14,382 bases of DNA from Planctomycetota bacterium (GCA_026692885.1 JAPLNJ010000377.1:1-14382); one strand, 5' to 3'. Positions 6,239 through 14,029 are shown, counted from the stretch's first letter. Notes: generated by a model not told the origin, from the sequence alone. Translations and numbers: made by a program.

Positions 6239-6916
6239 GTGAGAAGTTCTCTTTCTTACGCCGCGATCGTGGCTGTGCTGTGTACTCTTGGGTTCGCTAC
6301 GCGGCCCGCCCTGAGTCAAACCGGGGCTGCTACGCAGCCTACGCCGTCGGCGAGCGGCAGCACCACGGCCGTCATCGACATCCCCTACATCTTCAAGAAC
6401 CACGCGCGGTTCAAGGCCCAGATCAACGACATCAAGACGGATATCGATGGGTACAAGGAGTTCGTCGATGCGGAGCAAAACAAGATCCGCAAAGAGCGTG
6501 AAAAGCTGGACCAGTTCAAGCCCGGCACGCAGGAGTACAAGCAGGTCGAGGAAAGCGTCGCGCGCCTGGGTGTGGAATTGCAACTGTCAGGCGCCAAACG
6601 CCAAAAGGACTTCATGGAACGTGAAGCCATGATCTACTACAACGCGTACCGAGAAGTCGAGACGGCGGTGGCCGAATTCGCGGCCCGTAGCGGGATCTCC
6701 TTGGTGCTGCGGTACAGCGCCGAGCCGATGGACCCGACCAAGAAAGAGACGATTATGCAAGGGATCAATCGGATCGTCGTCTACCAGAATCGTCTGGACA
6801 TCACCCAGTTCATCATCGATCGCCTGAACCGCGGCACGCCAACGGCGCCGGTCAACAATGCCAGCCCCGCGGGGCCTGCGCGGCCTCAGATTCCGACACG
6901 CCCAACCACGCGTTAA
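6239..6916 (+). CDS. OmpH/Skp-family periplasmic chaperone-like protein
   Basis: A 225-residue exported protein of the OmpH (Skp) family. It has a signal peptide at about 1-26 (RSSLSYAAIVAVLCTL…ALS). A small beta segment follows (AVIDIPYIFKNHARFK). A long charged coiled coil spans about 55-130 (DIKTDIDGYKEFVDAEQNK, IRKEREKLDQFK). A closing segment, ISLVLRYSAEPMDP…IVVYQNRLDIT, contains the typical 'D(I)T' ending. The tail is Pro/Thr-rich and disordered. Skp proteins hold unfolded outer-membrane proteins in the periplasm. The GTG at 6239 is preferred because AAGGAG lies 8 bases before it; a GTG at 6230 is possible with a weaker AGGA site. The position upstream of lpxC matches the usual link of this family with outer-membrane and lipid A genes. 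Confidence 0.85.
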   Translation: MRSSLSYAAIVAVLCTLGFATRPALSQTGAATQPTPSASGSTTAVIDIPYIFKNHARFKAQINDIKTDIDGYKEFVDAEQNKIRKEREKLDQFKPGTQEYKQVEESVARLGVELQLSGAKRQKDFMEREAMIYYNAYREVETAVAEFAARSGISLVLRYSAEPMDPTKKETIMQGINRIVVYQNRLDITQFIIDRLNRGTPTAPVNNASPAGPARPQIPTRPTTR

Positions 6917-6931
6917 GGCCCGGCCGAAAAG

Positions 6932-6965
6932 AACTCTCTCGCCCTGGTACCCCGGGGAGAGGGTT
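6932..6965. repeat. Hairpin after the ompH-like gene
   Basis: AACTCTCTC…CC pairs with GG…GAGAGGGTT, giving about 12 pairs with one G-G mismatch and a loop containing GGTACC. It starts 15 bases after the ompH-like stop. No T-tract follows on the plus strand. The downstream GGGTTGGGGTGTGGGG is the reverse complement of a 'CCCCAACCC' style string that recurs in many genomes, so it may be repeat-derived rather than a dedicated terminator. Confidence 0.5.
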
Positions 6966-7036
6966 GGGGTGTGGGGTTCCCTGAGACAAATGCCGGACTT
7001 GTTCTTCGGCCCTTGTTAAGCGTTGGGACTTCCTGG

Positions 7037-7090
7037 GGATCGGTATCAGGCCGATCCGCTTCGGTACTCGCTGTGTCGCGAGTACCGAGG
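7037..7090. repeat. Two consecutive hairpins upstream of lpxC
   Basis: GGATCGG (7037-7043) pairs with CCGATCC (7051-7057). TCGGTACTCGC (7061-7071) pairs perfectly with GCGAGTACCGA (7078-7088) around TGTGTC, extended by a G-T and a C-G pair. The second ends 48 bases before the lpxC start. They lie in the 222-base gap between the ompH-like gene and lpxC and could affect transcription or stability of the message. They may equally be another dispersed palindrome. Confidence 0.65.
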
Positions 7091-7138
7091 GCTGTGCGGG
7101 CCTTGGCTCGGTCAGCAACTCTTGATGATGGATATCTC

Positions 7139-8017
7139 TTGAGCAACTCCTTTCGCCAGCAACGAACGATCGCGCGCCGCGAGAGCGTCGAGGGCTATGG
7201 ATCCTGGAGCGGCCAGGACGTGCGATTGGAGTTTCGTCCCGCCCCGCCCAACCGCGGGATCGTCTTTGTGCGTGCGGACTTGAAACCGCCGCACGAAGTC
7301 CCGGCGCAGGTCGAAAACCGCTTCGACATGCCGCGCCGCACCAGCTTGATGACAGGCTCGGTCACGGTGGAAATGATCGAGCATGTGATGGCCGCCCTGG
7401 CCGGGCTGCAGATCGATAACTGCGAAGTCTGGGTCGATGGTGCCGAGATGCCCGGCTGCGACGGATCGAGTCTGCCTTTTGTCACCGCCTTGGACGCGGC
7501 GGGGTTTGTCGAGCAAGATGCAATCCGTACAAGACTGGTCGTGGACCAAGTCCTGCGTGTGGGAGACGAGCGCTGTTGGGTGGAAGCCCGGCCCGCCGAA
7601 GCCGCTGACTTGTCGCTCCACTGCCGCATCGACTACGGCCCTTCCGACCCCATCGGGCGACAGGCTTTCGCGATCGAGGTGACCCCCCAGTCGTTCCGGA
7701 CCGAATTGGCCCCGGCGCGGACCTTTCTCCTTGAACGGGAAGCCGTCTGGCTGCGCAGCCAAGGTTTGGGGACGCGCGTCACGACCCGTGAAGTGTTGGT
7801 ATTTGGCCCGCAGGGACCGCTCGACAATACCTTGCGGTTCGAGGACGAGTGCGTGCGGCACAAGACCTTGGATATGGTCGGCGACTTGGCCTTGGCGGGC
7901 TGTGACCTGGTGGGGCATTTCACGGTGTATTGCGGCGGTCATCGCCTGAACGCCGAATTGGTGCGGACCCTCTTGGCCCGCCAGCAATTGGTGACCGGGC
8001 TACGAAAGACAGCATAA
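7139..8017 (+). CDS. lpxC: UDP-3-O-acyl-N-acetylglucosamine deacetylase
   Basis: A 292-residue zinc deacetylase for the committed step of lipid A synthesis. It removes the 2-N-acetyl group from UDP-3-acyl-GlcNAc in the cytoplasm. All catalytic landmarks are seen: E81-H82 in MIEHVMAAL (base and zinc ligand), CDGSS (107-111), ARTF (193-196), FEDE…RHKTLDMVGD with zinc ligands H241 and D245, and H268 in GGHRLN. Each is offset by exactly three from E. coli E78/H79/H238/D242/H265. The N-terminal GYGSWSGQD replaces the proteobacterial GVGLHTGK. The TTG at 7139 is inferred from family alignment (FRQQRTIAR follows). The open frame runs back to 6971, but that part crosses two hairpins and lacks family similarity. 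No strong ribosome binding site is visible. The next gene starts 2 bases after the stop. Confidence 0.93.
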   Translation: MSNSFRQQRTIARRESVEGYGSWSGQDVRLEFRPAPPNRGIVFVRADLKPPHEVPAQVENRFDMPRRTSLMTGSVTVEMIEHVMAALAGLQIDNCEVWVDGAEMPGCDGSSLPFVTALDAAGFVEQDAIRTRLVVDQVLRVGDERCWVEARPAEAADLSLHCRIDYGPSDPIGRQAFAIEVTPQSFRTELAPARTFLLEREAVWLRSQGLGTRVTTREVLVFGPQGPLDNTLRFEDECVRHKTLDMVGDLALAGCDLVGHFTVYCGGHRLNAELVRTLLARQQLVTGLRKTA

Positions 8018-8019
8018 CC

Positions 8020-9111
8020 ATGACGCATCGTAAACTTCGCATCGGGGTCATTGGCGCGGGACATCTGGGAGCCATTCACGCGCGGCTCTTACGTTCGATC
8101 GACGATGTTCAGCTCGTGGGGGTGGCGGACCCGCGCGAGGAGGCTCGGCGCCGCGTCGCCACCGAAGCCCAAACGGCCGACTTCGCGGACCACCGCGAAC
8201 TAATCGGGAAAATCGACGCCGCCATCATCGCGGCGCCCACCGAACACCACTACTGGCTCGGCCAGGAGTTCGCCGAGGCGGGGATCCATCTGCTCGTCGA
8301 AAAGCCGTTGACCCTGACTGTCGCGGAAGCCGACGCCCTGATTCGCACAGCCCAATCCCGCAAAATCGTGCTCCAGGTGGGGCATGTCGAGCGGTTCAAC
8401 CCGGCCTTTACGGCTGCGGCGGTGCACCTGGAGAAGCCCCGCTACATCGAAACGGTTCGCGCCAGCGGCTACACCGGCCGCTCGATCGACGTGGGCGTGG
8501 TGCTGGACTTGATGATCCACGACATCGATCTCGTCTTGTCACTGGTCCGGAGCGAGGTGGTCGACGTGGAAGCCGTCGGCGCCGTCGTCTTCGGGCCGCA
8601 TGAGGATCTGGCTCACGCGCGGTTGCGGTTTGCCAATGGCTGCCTGGCGAATTTGAACGCCTCGCGAACGTCGTTCAAGCCACAGCGGAGCATGCAGGTC
8701 TTCGCGGAGCGGGCGTACGCCGGCATCGATTTCGCCAATTCAACCACGACGATTGTACGTCCCAGCGAAAAACTGCTGCGTCGCGAAATCGATGTGCGGA
8801 AGATGTCGCCGACCGAAAAACAGGAGTTGCAGCAGAACCTGTTCACCGACGTGCTGCCACTGGAACAGGTCCAGGTCGAGAAGCGCAATGCTATACTGGA
8901 CGAACAACACGACTTTGTGATCAGCATTCGTACCGGCCAGAACCCCCAGGTCACTGGCGTGCAAGCACGGGAAGCCCTGGCTGTGGCACAGGCCATTCTG
9001 GAGAAGATCGCGGAACAGCAGCGGTTCTTCAGCCGGAGTTCGGGACTGTCCGGTCCCCACTGGGACTTGGCCGCGGAACACGCCGCCACACGGTCGCGTA
9101 AGGCCGGGTAG
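8020..9111 (+). CDS. Gfo/Idh/MocA oxidoreductase, GnnA-like (UDP-GlcNAc 3-dehydrogenase candidate)
   Basis: A 363-residue NAD(P)-dependent oxidoreductase. The N-terminal Rossmann motif is GAGHLG (12-17 region). Then come the family EKP at 94-96, GHVERFNP at 121-128, and DLMIHDID at 163-170 carrying the likely catalytic His (H167). The GH[VI]ERFNP plus DLMIHD combination is, to my knowledge, typical of GnnA-like enzymes. GnnA oxidises the 3-OH of UDP-GlcNAc so that GnnB can install a 3-amino group, giving amide-linked lipid A acyl chains. The ATG is 2 bases after the lpxC stop, implying translational coupling and a shared pathway. No GnnB-type aminotransferase is in the window, so the specific reaction is an inference; the family assignment is firm. 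Confidence 0.85.
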   Translation: MTHRKLRIGVIGAGHLGAIHARLLRSIDDVQLVGVADPREEARRRVATEAQTADFADHRELIGKIDAAIIAAPTEHHYWLGQEFAEAGIHLLVEKPLTLTVAEADALIRTAQSRKIVLQVGHVERFNPAFTAAAVHLEKPRYIETVRASGYTGRSIDVGVVLDLMIHDIDLVLSLVRSEVVDVEAVGAVVFGPHEDLAHARLRFANGCLANLNASRTSFKPQRSMQVFAERAYAGIDFANSTTTIVRPSEKLLRREIDVRKMSPTEKQELQQNLFTDVLPLEQVQVEKRNAILDEQHDFVISIRTGQNPQVTGVQAREALAVAQAILEKIAEQQRFFSRSSGLSGPHWDLAAEHAATRSRKAG

Positions 9112-9140
9112 GGTGCCTCGAGCCAGCGATGCGTCTGGTA

Positions 9141-10397
9141 CTACCGCTGTAATCCCAACTGCCGCACCGCTGCGGTCAGATCCGCCCCGGACGCGGGGAG
9201 GCAGGCCAACAGTCGATTGGCCCGCTGCTGGATCCAGGGATCCGTGTCCGGACCCGAGCGCAATCCACCCTCAAGTCCCAACAGCGATCGCCATTCCGTC
9301 GCCCGTTGCTGGCCATAGGTCTGCAACTGTTCCGCCTTCCCGTCCTCACGCAAGATGCTCGCCAAGATGCAGACCAGATCGCGGGCTTCGCGGAAGCCCA
9401 CGTTCATGCTCTGCATGCCCACCGGTCCCGTAATATGGCCTGCGTCGCCTGCCAACCACACGCGCTGCCCCCCAAAGGTGTTCGCCAAACGCCGCTCGAA
9501 CCGGACGACCATCCGCCAGTGGATCTCGCCGATGGTGCCCTGGAACCACGGGGCACGCTCCGCCAGCAGCAGACGGAGGTGCTCTTCGGTCAGGGTCGGG
9601 AACTGGGCGGTGCCGAGCTGGACGGGACTCCGCTCCTTTTCGCGCGGTCCCAGCGGCGCCGCAAAGTCGGGCAATTCGAAACTCCAGCGGCAGTACCCGC
9701 CGGGCAGCGGCCACACGGCGTTGGTGGTTTGGTCCGCCAGCACGAACCGCGCCTCGTGCTGCAGGTCCATATCCGTCTTGAACTCAAAAACCGCGAAGTG
9801 CTGCGCCTCACCACTCTCCCGGAAGTCGATTTCCAGTGACCGGCGAATCTGAGAACGATGGCCGTCCGCCCCGATCACCCACGGCACCCGCAGGTCCGTG
9901 GTGTTCGCGATCATCCATTCGGTGTGCGCCACCGCGTACCCCAAAGATTCCTTGACCAGCTTGTCGACCGTGACGTCGACCTGGAAGCTATGCGGAACAA
10001 AATGCGACACCGCGTGATTCCACTGCACGTTCACGCCGTGTTGTTCGAGCGTCTCTTCGAGCGTATGTTCCAGCACGTGCTGCGGCATGACGAGCAGTCC
10101 CGGCAGCGGGTCATCCGCCCCGGACAGGCGAACTTCGGCACGCCGCTGCAGACCCTCGTACAGCCCCACGCGGTGAACGGGGTAGCCGAGCTGGAGCATC
10201 CGGTCCAGTAGACCGATATCCCGGAACAGCCTTAGCGACTCGGCATGCAGGGCCAGGGCGTAGCTGCGGGCCCCGGTCCGCCACTGCTTGTCCACGATTT
10301 GGACATGGACCCCGTGTTTCGCTAACAGCAGACCCGCCAACAAGCCGACAGGACCGGCTCCGACGACGAGTACTTCGGGCTTCTTCTTACCGAACAT
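9141..10397 (-). CDS. FAD-dependent aromatic-type monooxygenase (PHBH fold)
   Basis: A 418-residue class A flavoprotein hydroxylase-like protein. The FAD dinucleotide motif is VVGAGPVGLLAG (residues 11-22). The DG motif WVIGADGHRS sits at 173-182. The second FAD motif, VWLAGDAGHITGPVGMQSMN, lies at 313-332. The GD…P…G…N arrangement is that of the PheA/TfdB-like and UbiH-like group. The length suits a one-domain enzyme without a C-terminal thioredoxin-like extension. The substrate cannot be read from the sequence; phenolic compounds or a quinone precursor are the family precedents. The ATG at 10397 is preferred over the adjacent GTG at 10400, with GAGG 7 bases upstream. It is convergent with the dehydrogenase gene (29-base gap) and divergent from the phosphodiesterase gene. 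No cofactor or pathway partner is adjacent. Confidence 0.87.
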   Translation of the reverse strand: MFGKKKPEVLVVGAGPVGLLAGLLLAKHGVHVQIVDKQWRTGARSYALALHAESLRLFRDIGLLDRMLQLGYPVHRVGLYEGLQRRAEVRLSGADDPLPGLLVMPQHVLEHTLEETLEQHGVNVQWNHAVSHFVPHSFQVDVTVDKLVKESLGYAVAHTEWMIANTTDLRVPWVIGADGHRSQIRRSLEIDFRESGEAQHFAVFEFKTDMDLQHEARFVLADQTTNAVWPLPGGYCRWSFELPDFAAPLGPREKERSPVQLGTAQFPTLTEEHLRLLLAERAPWFQGTIGEIHWRMVVRFERRLANTFGGQRVWLAGDAGHITGPVGMQSMNVGFREARDLVCILASILREDGKAEQLQTYGQQRATEWRSLLGLEGGLRSGPDTDPWIQQRANRLLACLPASGADLTAAVRQLGLQR

Positions 10398-10495
10398 CAC
10401 GATACCTCAACGGGTGGAATGTGCACAAACGGAACATGCTTCTGGAACGTTCATTTTCGCCACGCCGCGGACAGTGTCAACCGCAGGAGACCCGC

Positions 10496-10545
10496 AGGTC
10501 AGGCTTTCCAGCCTGACGCCCGTGTCAGGCTGGAAAGCCTGACCT
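10496..10545. repeat. Paired-hairpin palindromic repeat (GTCAGGCT type)
   Basis: A hairpin GTCAGGCT-ttcc-AGCCTGAC (10498-10517) is followed, after six bases, by its own reverse complement GTCAGGCT-ggaa-AGCCTGAC (10524-10543). The arms extend to AGG and CCT, giving a perfect 22-bp inverted repeat. The layout is the same as the element at 2742-2799 although the sequence differs. It lies between the divergent monooxygenase and phosphodiesterase genes. It is likely a dispersed REP-pair type element. Confidence 0.88.
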
Positions 10546-10547
10546 AC

Positions 10548-10576
10548 TTTAGCACAACTCCAGGCCGCGGTAAGAT
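10548..10576 (+). promoter_or_regulatory. Weak candidate promoter for the phosphodiesterase gene
   Basis: TTTAGC (10548-10553) and TAAGAT (10571-10576) are 17 bases apart, matching three and four of six consensus positions. The pair starts just after a palindromic repeat and lies about 35 bases before the start codon. An AAAGGA ribosome binding site follows. The match is weak and rests on spacing. Confidence 0.25.
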
Positions 10577-10611
10577 GATGGCTCCGGCCCTGACGTTGAA
10601 AGGATAACCTC

Positions 10612-11190
10612 ATGGACACGATTCGCACATTTATTGCCGTCGAAACATCCGCGGCGGTCAGGCAACGAGCGGTCGAGTTGATCGAACGCCTGCGGCTGAG
10701 CCAAGCGGACGTGAAGTGGGTGGAGCCGCACCACATGCATCTGACGCTGAAGTTCCTCGGCGCTGTGCCCGCCGCGAACACCGCCGACATCTGCGGGGCA
10801 GTCGCGGAGGTGGCGCAGCAATTAGAACCGCTGGAAATCTCTTTTCGCGGTGCCGGAGCTTTTCCGGATCCGCATCGTCCGCGTACCGTGTGGCTGGGTG
10901 TGGACGGCGGTCTGGAGCCGCTCACGGAGCTCGCCGCAGCGATCGAGCAGAGACTGGCCGACCTGGGCTATCCCCGGGAAGCCCGTCACTTTCACCCGCA
11001 CCTCACGCTAGGCCGAGTGCGTGGGGGCGGACCTACGCTTCGCGACCTCGCCCGGCTGATCCGCGAAAATACGGCGTTCGAGGCCGGTCTCACGGAGATC
11101 CCTGAGGTGCTCACACTCGCCAGTCTCCTCGACCGCACTGGTCCGACCTACGAAGCCCTGAGCTGTGCGCGGCTAGGTCGCGCGCCGTGA
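10612..11190 (+). CDS. thpR: RNA 2',3'-cyclic phosphodiesterase (2H family)
   Basis: A 192-residue cytoplasmic protein of the 2H phosphoesterase superfamily, ThpR/LigT branch. It carries the two defining HxTx motifs: HLTLKFLG with H43 and T45, and HPHLTLGRV with H130 and T132. The opening RTFIAVE is the usual first strand of the family, and the length is typical of ThpR. It opens 2',3'-cyclic phosphates at RNA ends; some family members also show ligase activity in vitro. The ATG at 10612 follows AAAGGA with a normal gap. It is transcribed alone, divergent from the monooxygenase, and its stop lies 15 bases from the stop of the hybrid kinase. Confidence 0.9.
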   Translation: MDTIRTFIAVETSAAVRQRAVELIERLRLSQADVKWVEPHHMHLTLKFLGAVPAANTADICGAVAEVAQQLEPLEISFRGAGAFPDPHRPRTVWLGVDGGLEPLTELAAAIEQRLADLGYPREARHFHPHLTLGRVRGGGPTLRDLARLIRENTAFEAGLTEIPEVLTLASLLDRTGPTYEALSCARLGRAP

Positions 11191-11205
11191 ATCGCTGCGA
11201 TAGGG

Positions 11206-13449
11206 TTACGTGGACCTGGTTACCAGCTCGAGCAGCGCATCCAGGTTCACCGGTTTGACCAGATGGTGATCGAACCCGGCGGCTTGGCTGCACCGGCGAG
11301 CGGCGGCATCACTGTACCCTGTCAGGGCGATCAGCAACACGTCGCGGCCGGCGGACTGCGTGCGCAGTCGTCGCGCCACTTCGTACCCGTCCATCTCCGG
11401 CAGGCCGATGTCCAGGAGTACAATCCGTGGCCGCGCTGCTTCGGCGATCTGCAGCGCGGATGGGCCATCGTACGCCAGCAGTACCTCCAGGCCAAAGCCT
11501 TGCAGTAATTGGGCCAACATGGCGGCCGCATCTTGATTGTCGTCCACGATCAGAACCTGCGTGCGGAGGGGCGGCAGGGCCTTCGCTGCGCGACCCGGCG
11601 GCACCGTCGCCGTGTGTTCGGCGCGACTGGATTCCGTGTCCAGCAGCGGGATTCGCACCGTCAGTTCGCTGCCCTGGCCGGCACCCGCACTGAACGCTTC
11701 GACGGTGCCGCCGTGCAGTTCCACCAGCGTCCGGACCAGGCTCAAGCCCAGGCCCAAGCCTCCCTGGGCACGATCCAACGAGTGGTCGGCCTGGACAAAC
11801 AGGTCGAAGATGCGTGGCAGCACCGCGGCCGGGATCCCGATGCCGTTATCTTGGACACGCAGCACGGCTTGACCCGCGTCCCGCTCGACGCTCAGCCGAA
11901 TCTGCCCGCCTTCCAGAGTGTACTTGGCGGCGTTGTTCAGCAGATTCGCCACGACTTGGGTCAGTCGCACCGCATCCCCGCGGACGCACACCGGTTCGGG
12001 GGTGCACGTCACCGACAGCCGATGACCGGACAATTCGATCAACGTCCGGCTGATCTCGACCGCGTGCTCGATCACTTCGGCCAAGTCGAGCGGCTGGCAT
12101 TGCAGTTCGATCTTTCCCTGATTGATACGCGAGATGTCCAGTAGGTCGTCGACCAGCCTGACCAAGTGATCGAGCTGTCGCCGCAGCACCTCGCGGGCCT
12201 TGGCCGTGGCTTCGCCGCCGGCCTCGGACGTGCTCAGCAGTTGGACCGCGTTGCAGATGGGTGCCAGGGGATTGCGCAGCTCGTGTGCCAGCATGGCCAA
12301 GAACTCGTTCTTGTGGCGATCCTCTTCCTCCAAGGCGCGGACGTGCTGATGCAACTGTTCTTCCAGCCGTTTGCGGCGGATGATGCGCCAGAGGTTCTCC
12401 GCCACCAACACCATCTGCCGCACGTCGGCGTCGTGGTAGTCGCTCGGCTTGTTGCCGACGCCCAGGATCAGACTCACCGCGTCGCCGTCCAGGACCGGCA
12501 CACTCACGTGGCGGACCAAATGCGAATGCCCGTCCGGATAGCCCCGGCGATCGGGCAGCTGCTGATAGTCGTTGTGAATCACCGGTTGCTTATAACGAGC
12601 GCAGTCGGCCCATACGCCGGCTTTCGAGAGGGGGTAGTGCGTGTCGTGCAGCGCGGTGCAGGTGGCTAGCGTCTGGTAGGACCAAGTGTAGAGCCGCAGG
12701 GTTTCTTGATCGGGATTCACAAAATGCAGGTACCCGATTTGGCTCTGCGTCAACTTCACCGCCTCTTCCAGCGTCAGTTGGATAATCTCCTGCTCACTCA
12801 GCTCGGCAGCCTTCTGGCTCAGTTCCAAGAGTGAGTTGAGCCGCAGCTCTTGCTGATGCACGGCCTGCTCGGCCTGTCGGCGTGCGGTGATGTCGACGCC
12901 AGTGCCGATGATATACTCGACCTCACTGGTGTCGTCACAAATCGCGGTATGAGACCACGCGATCAGGCGGCGTCGGCCATCTTTGGTGACCCAGACATTC
13001 TCGTACGCATCAAGAGTCTGGCCGGCCTGGAGCTGGCGGCACATCGCCCGGAATTGCCCCACCTCTTCCGGGAGCAACAGCATGTCCGCCAGCGACTTCT
13101 CTCGCACCTGATAGAAGGAGTAACCGGCGGCCTGCTCGCAGGCCCGATTGAAGCGGACGATATTGCCCTGGGGGTTGAGCACCACGACCAAAGCGCCGGT
13201 CGTATTGAGGACGGCAGCGATCAAATCGCGTTCCTTGCGGAGCAGCTTCGCAGTCTGGGCATGCTCCGCCTCGAAAGCCTCCAACAGCGCCACCCGCCGA
13301 CGTGAGGCTTCCAATTCCAGACGGGTCTGTAGCTGGCTCGTATCCTGCTCAGTCATGACGCTTCCGTTGCGGGAGGCCGAGGTACGCTCGGCGAGGCTGT
13401 GAAAGAATCGTAGGGCTGGGCCCACCACAACCGCTTGGGCCTTGATCAT
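11206..13449 (-). CDS. PAS-GAF hybrid histidine kinase with C-terminal receiver
   Basis: A 747-residue soluble hybrid sensor kinase. In order it has an N-terminal coiled segment (about 35-75), a PAS domain (about 74-196, NTTGALVVVLNPQGNIV…GYS), and a GAF-2-like domain (about 204-361, IGYLHFVNPD…TWSYQT…C). HisKA follows with AHELRNP (predicted phospho-His H389). HATPase has an N-box (N502, N506), DNGIGIP (534-540) and GGLGLGLSLV. A linker leads to the receiver, with acidic pair D636/D637, phosphoacceptor D680 in LLDIGLPEMDG, T710 in ALTGYS and K732 in VKPVN. All phosphotransfer residues are intact, in contrast to the receiver at 5515-5919. No membrane segment is seen. Starts at 13461 (TTG), 13449 (ATG) and 13356 (ATG, MTEQDTS, with GGAAG before it) are all possible; the N-terminal 31 residues are the uncertain part. 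No output gene is adjacent. Confidence 0.88.
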   Translation of the reverse strand: MIKAQAVVVGPALRFFHSLAERTSASRNGSVMTEQDTSQLQTRLELEASRRRVALLEAFEAEHAQTAKLLRKERDLIAAVLNTTGALVVVLNPQGNIVRFNRACEQAAGYSFYQVREKSLADMLLLPEEVGQFRAMCRQLQAGQTLDAYENVWVTKDGRRRLIAWSHTAICDDTSEVEYIIGTGVDITARRQAEQAVHQQELRLNSLLELSQKAAELSEQEIIQLTLEEAVKLTQSQIGYLHFVNPDQETLRLYTWSYQTLATCTALHDTHYPLSKAGVWADCARYKQPVIHNDYQQLPDRRGYPDGHSHLVRHVSVPVLDGDAVSLILGVGNKPSDYHDADVRQMVLVAENLWRIIRRKRLEEQLHQHVRALEEEDRHKNEFLAMLAHELRNPLAPICNAVQLLSTSEAGGEATAKAREVLRRQLDHLVRLVDDLLDISRINQGKIELQCQPLDLAEVIEHAVEISRTLIELSGHRLSVTCTPEPVCVRGDAVRLTQVVANLLNNAAKYTLEGGQIRLSVERDAGQAVLRVQDNGIGIPAAVLPRIFDLFVQADHSLDRAQGGLGLGLSLVRTLVELHGGTVEAFSAGAGQGSELTVRIPLLDTESSRAEHTATVPPGRAAKALPPLRTQVLIVDDNQDAAAMLAQLLQGFGLEVLLAYDGPSALQIAEAARPRIVLLDIGLPEMDGYEVARRLRTQSAGRDVLLIALTGYSDAAARRCSQAAGFDHHLVKPVNLDALLELVTRST

Positions 13450-13477
13450 AACCTTGCGCAAAACTTTAGCAGCAGAT

Positions 13478-13544
13478 CATTGTAAACGCGAAGCGTCAGC
13501 GAGAAAACGCCGCTTTCCCTCGCTGACACTTCGCGATTACAATG
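13478..13544. repeat. Long inverted repeat upstream of the hybrid kinase
   Basis: The 26-base arms at 13478-13503 and 13519-13544 match at 24 positions in inverted orientation (CATTGTAA…CGCGAAG…GTCAGCGAG). The loop is 15 bases. The left arm starts 29 bases before the ATG chosen for the hybrid kinase, so the element lies in its likely leader or promoter area. It is the first of five palindromes in this gene-free stretch. Confidence 0.9.
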
Positions 13545-13563
13545 CGCAGCGTTCCGATCAAGG

Positions 13564-13581
13564 CCCCTCACCCCCGGCCTG
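13564..13581. repeat. Direct repeat copy CCCCTCACCCCCGGCCTG (first copy)
   Basis: The same 18 bases occur again at 13768-13785, 204 bases downstream. Here the flanks form only a short GGCCC/GGGCC stem, whereas the second copy is embedded in a perfect 14-bp stem. The pair shows that at least one island element is repeated within the window. Confidence 0.85.
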
Positions 13582-13612
13582 GGCCGCACAAACTGGGCGG
13601 AAACAGCGGCCA

Positions 13613-13706
13613 GGGTCAGTCGTTCAAATTTCAGTTCTTGCGGCGGTGAGACTTTCCACCCTCGTTGCCCAGATGCCGCAAAAACTGAAATCTGAAGGAC
13701 TGACCC
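13613..13706. repeat. Long inverted repeat, 32-base arms
   Basis: The arms at 13613-13644 and 13675-13706 match at 29 of 32 positions when inverted (outer ends GGGTCAGTC and GACTGACCC; inner ends TTGCGGC and GCCGCAA). They enclose a 30-base loop. No coding sequence is recognised. It is the second palindrome of the island. Confidence 0.92.
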
Positions 13707-13760
13707 ATGTCTGCAGGCGGAACAGAAGTGGAACAAACTCTGGCTTGCCTCGCGACACTG

Positions 13761-13797
13761 TTTTGCGCCCCTCACCCCCGGCCTGAGGGGCGCAAAA
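13761..13797. repeat. Perfect 14-bp stem hairpin
   Basis: TTTTGCGCCCCTCA (13761-13774) and TGAGGGGCGCAAAA (13784-13797) pair perfectly around a 9-base loop CCCCCGGCC. The A and T ends make it look terminator-like on both strands, but no gene ends nearby. It contains the second copy of the 18-base direct repeat. Confidence 0.9.
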
Positions 13798-13843
13798 TTG
13801 GGGGGTCGGGCGTTAAACGGATGGTCCTGTTTTCGTTCCGCCC

Positions 13844-14029
13844 CCATCCGGGCTTGCCCCGGTGGAGCGAGGTTTCTGGACTACGGCACGGGTCCGCAAC
13901 CGCCTCACTTCTTCCGCCGCCTCCCGCCAGCCGCCTCCGGCGGCGGGCGGGAGGCGGCGGAAGACAGCACGGCTAGCGTCTGCCGACGTAGTGTACGAAA
14001 CCCAATTCCACCGGGGCAAGCCCGGATGG
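13844..14029. repeat. Concentric imperfect palindrome, about 186 bp
   Basis: The outer 22-base arms (13844-13865 and 14008-14029) are exact reverse complements with the core GGGGCAAGCCC. The centre is a 53-base hairpin at 13911-13963: an 18-bp perfect outer stem, one mismatch, then GCCGCC-tcc-GGCGGC. Both have their midpoint near 13937. Parts of the intervening flanks also pair, for example GGTTTC and ACTACG read inward from each end. This is one long foldback rather than separate hairpins. No protein is supported. Confidence 0.85.

Noticed and set aside
6971..7138. N-terminal extension of LpxC
   Set aside because: It crosses two perfect hairpins and does not resemble LpxC; the family N-terminus begins just after the TTG at 7139.
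7112..7987. 291-codon minus-strand open frame
   Set aside because: It is antisense to lpxC, whose catalytic residues are all present on the plus strand.
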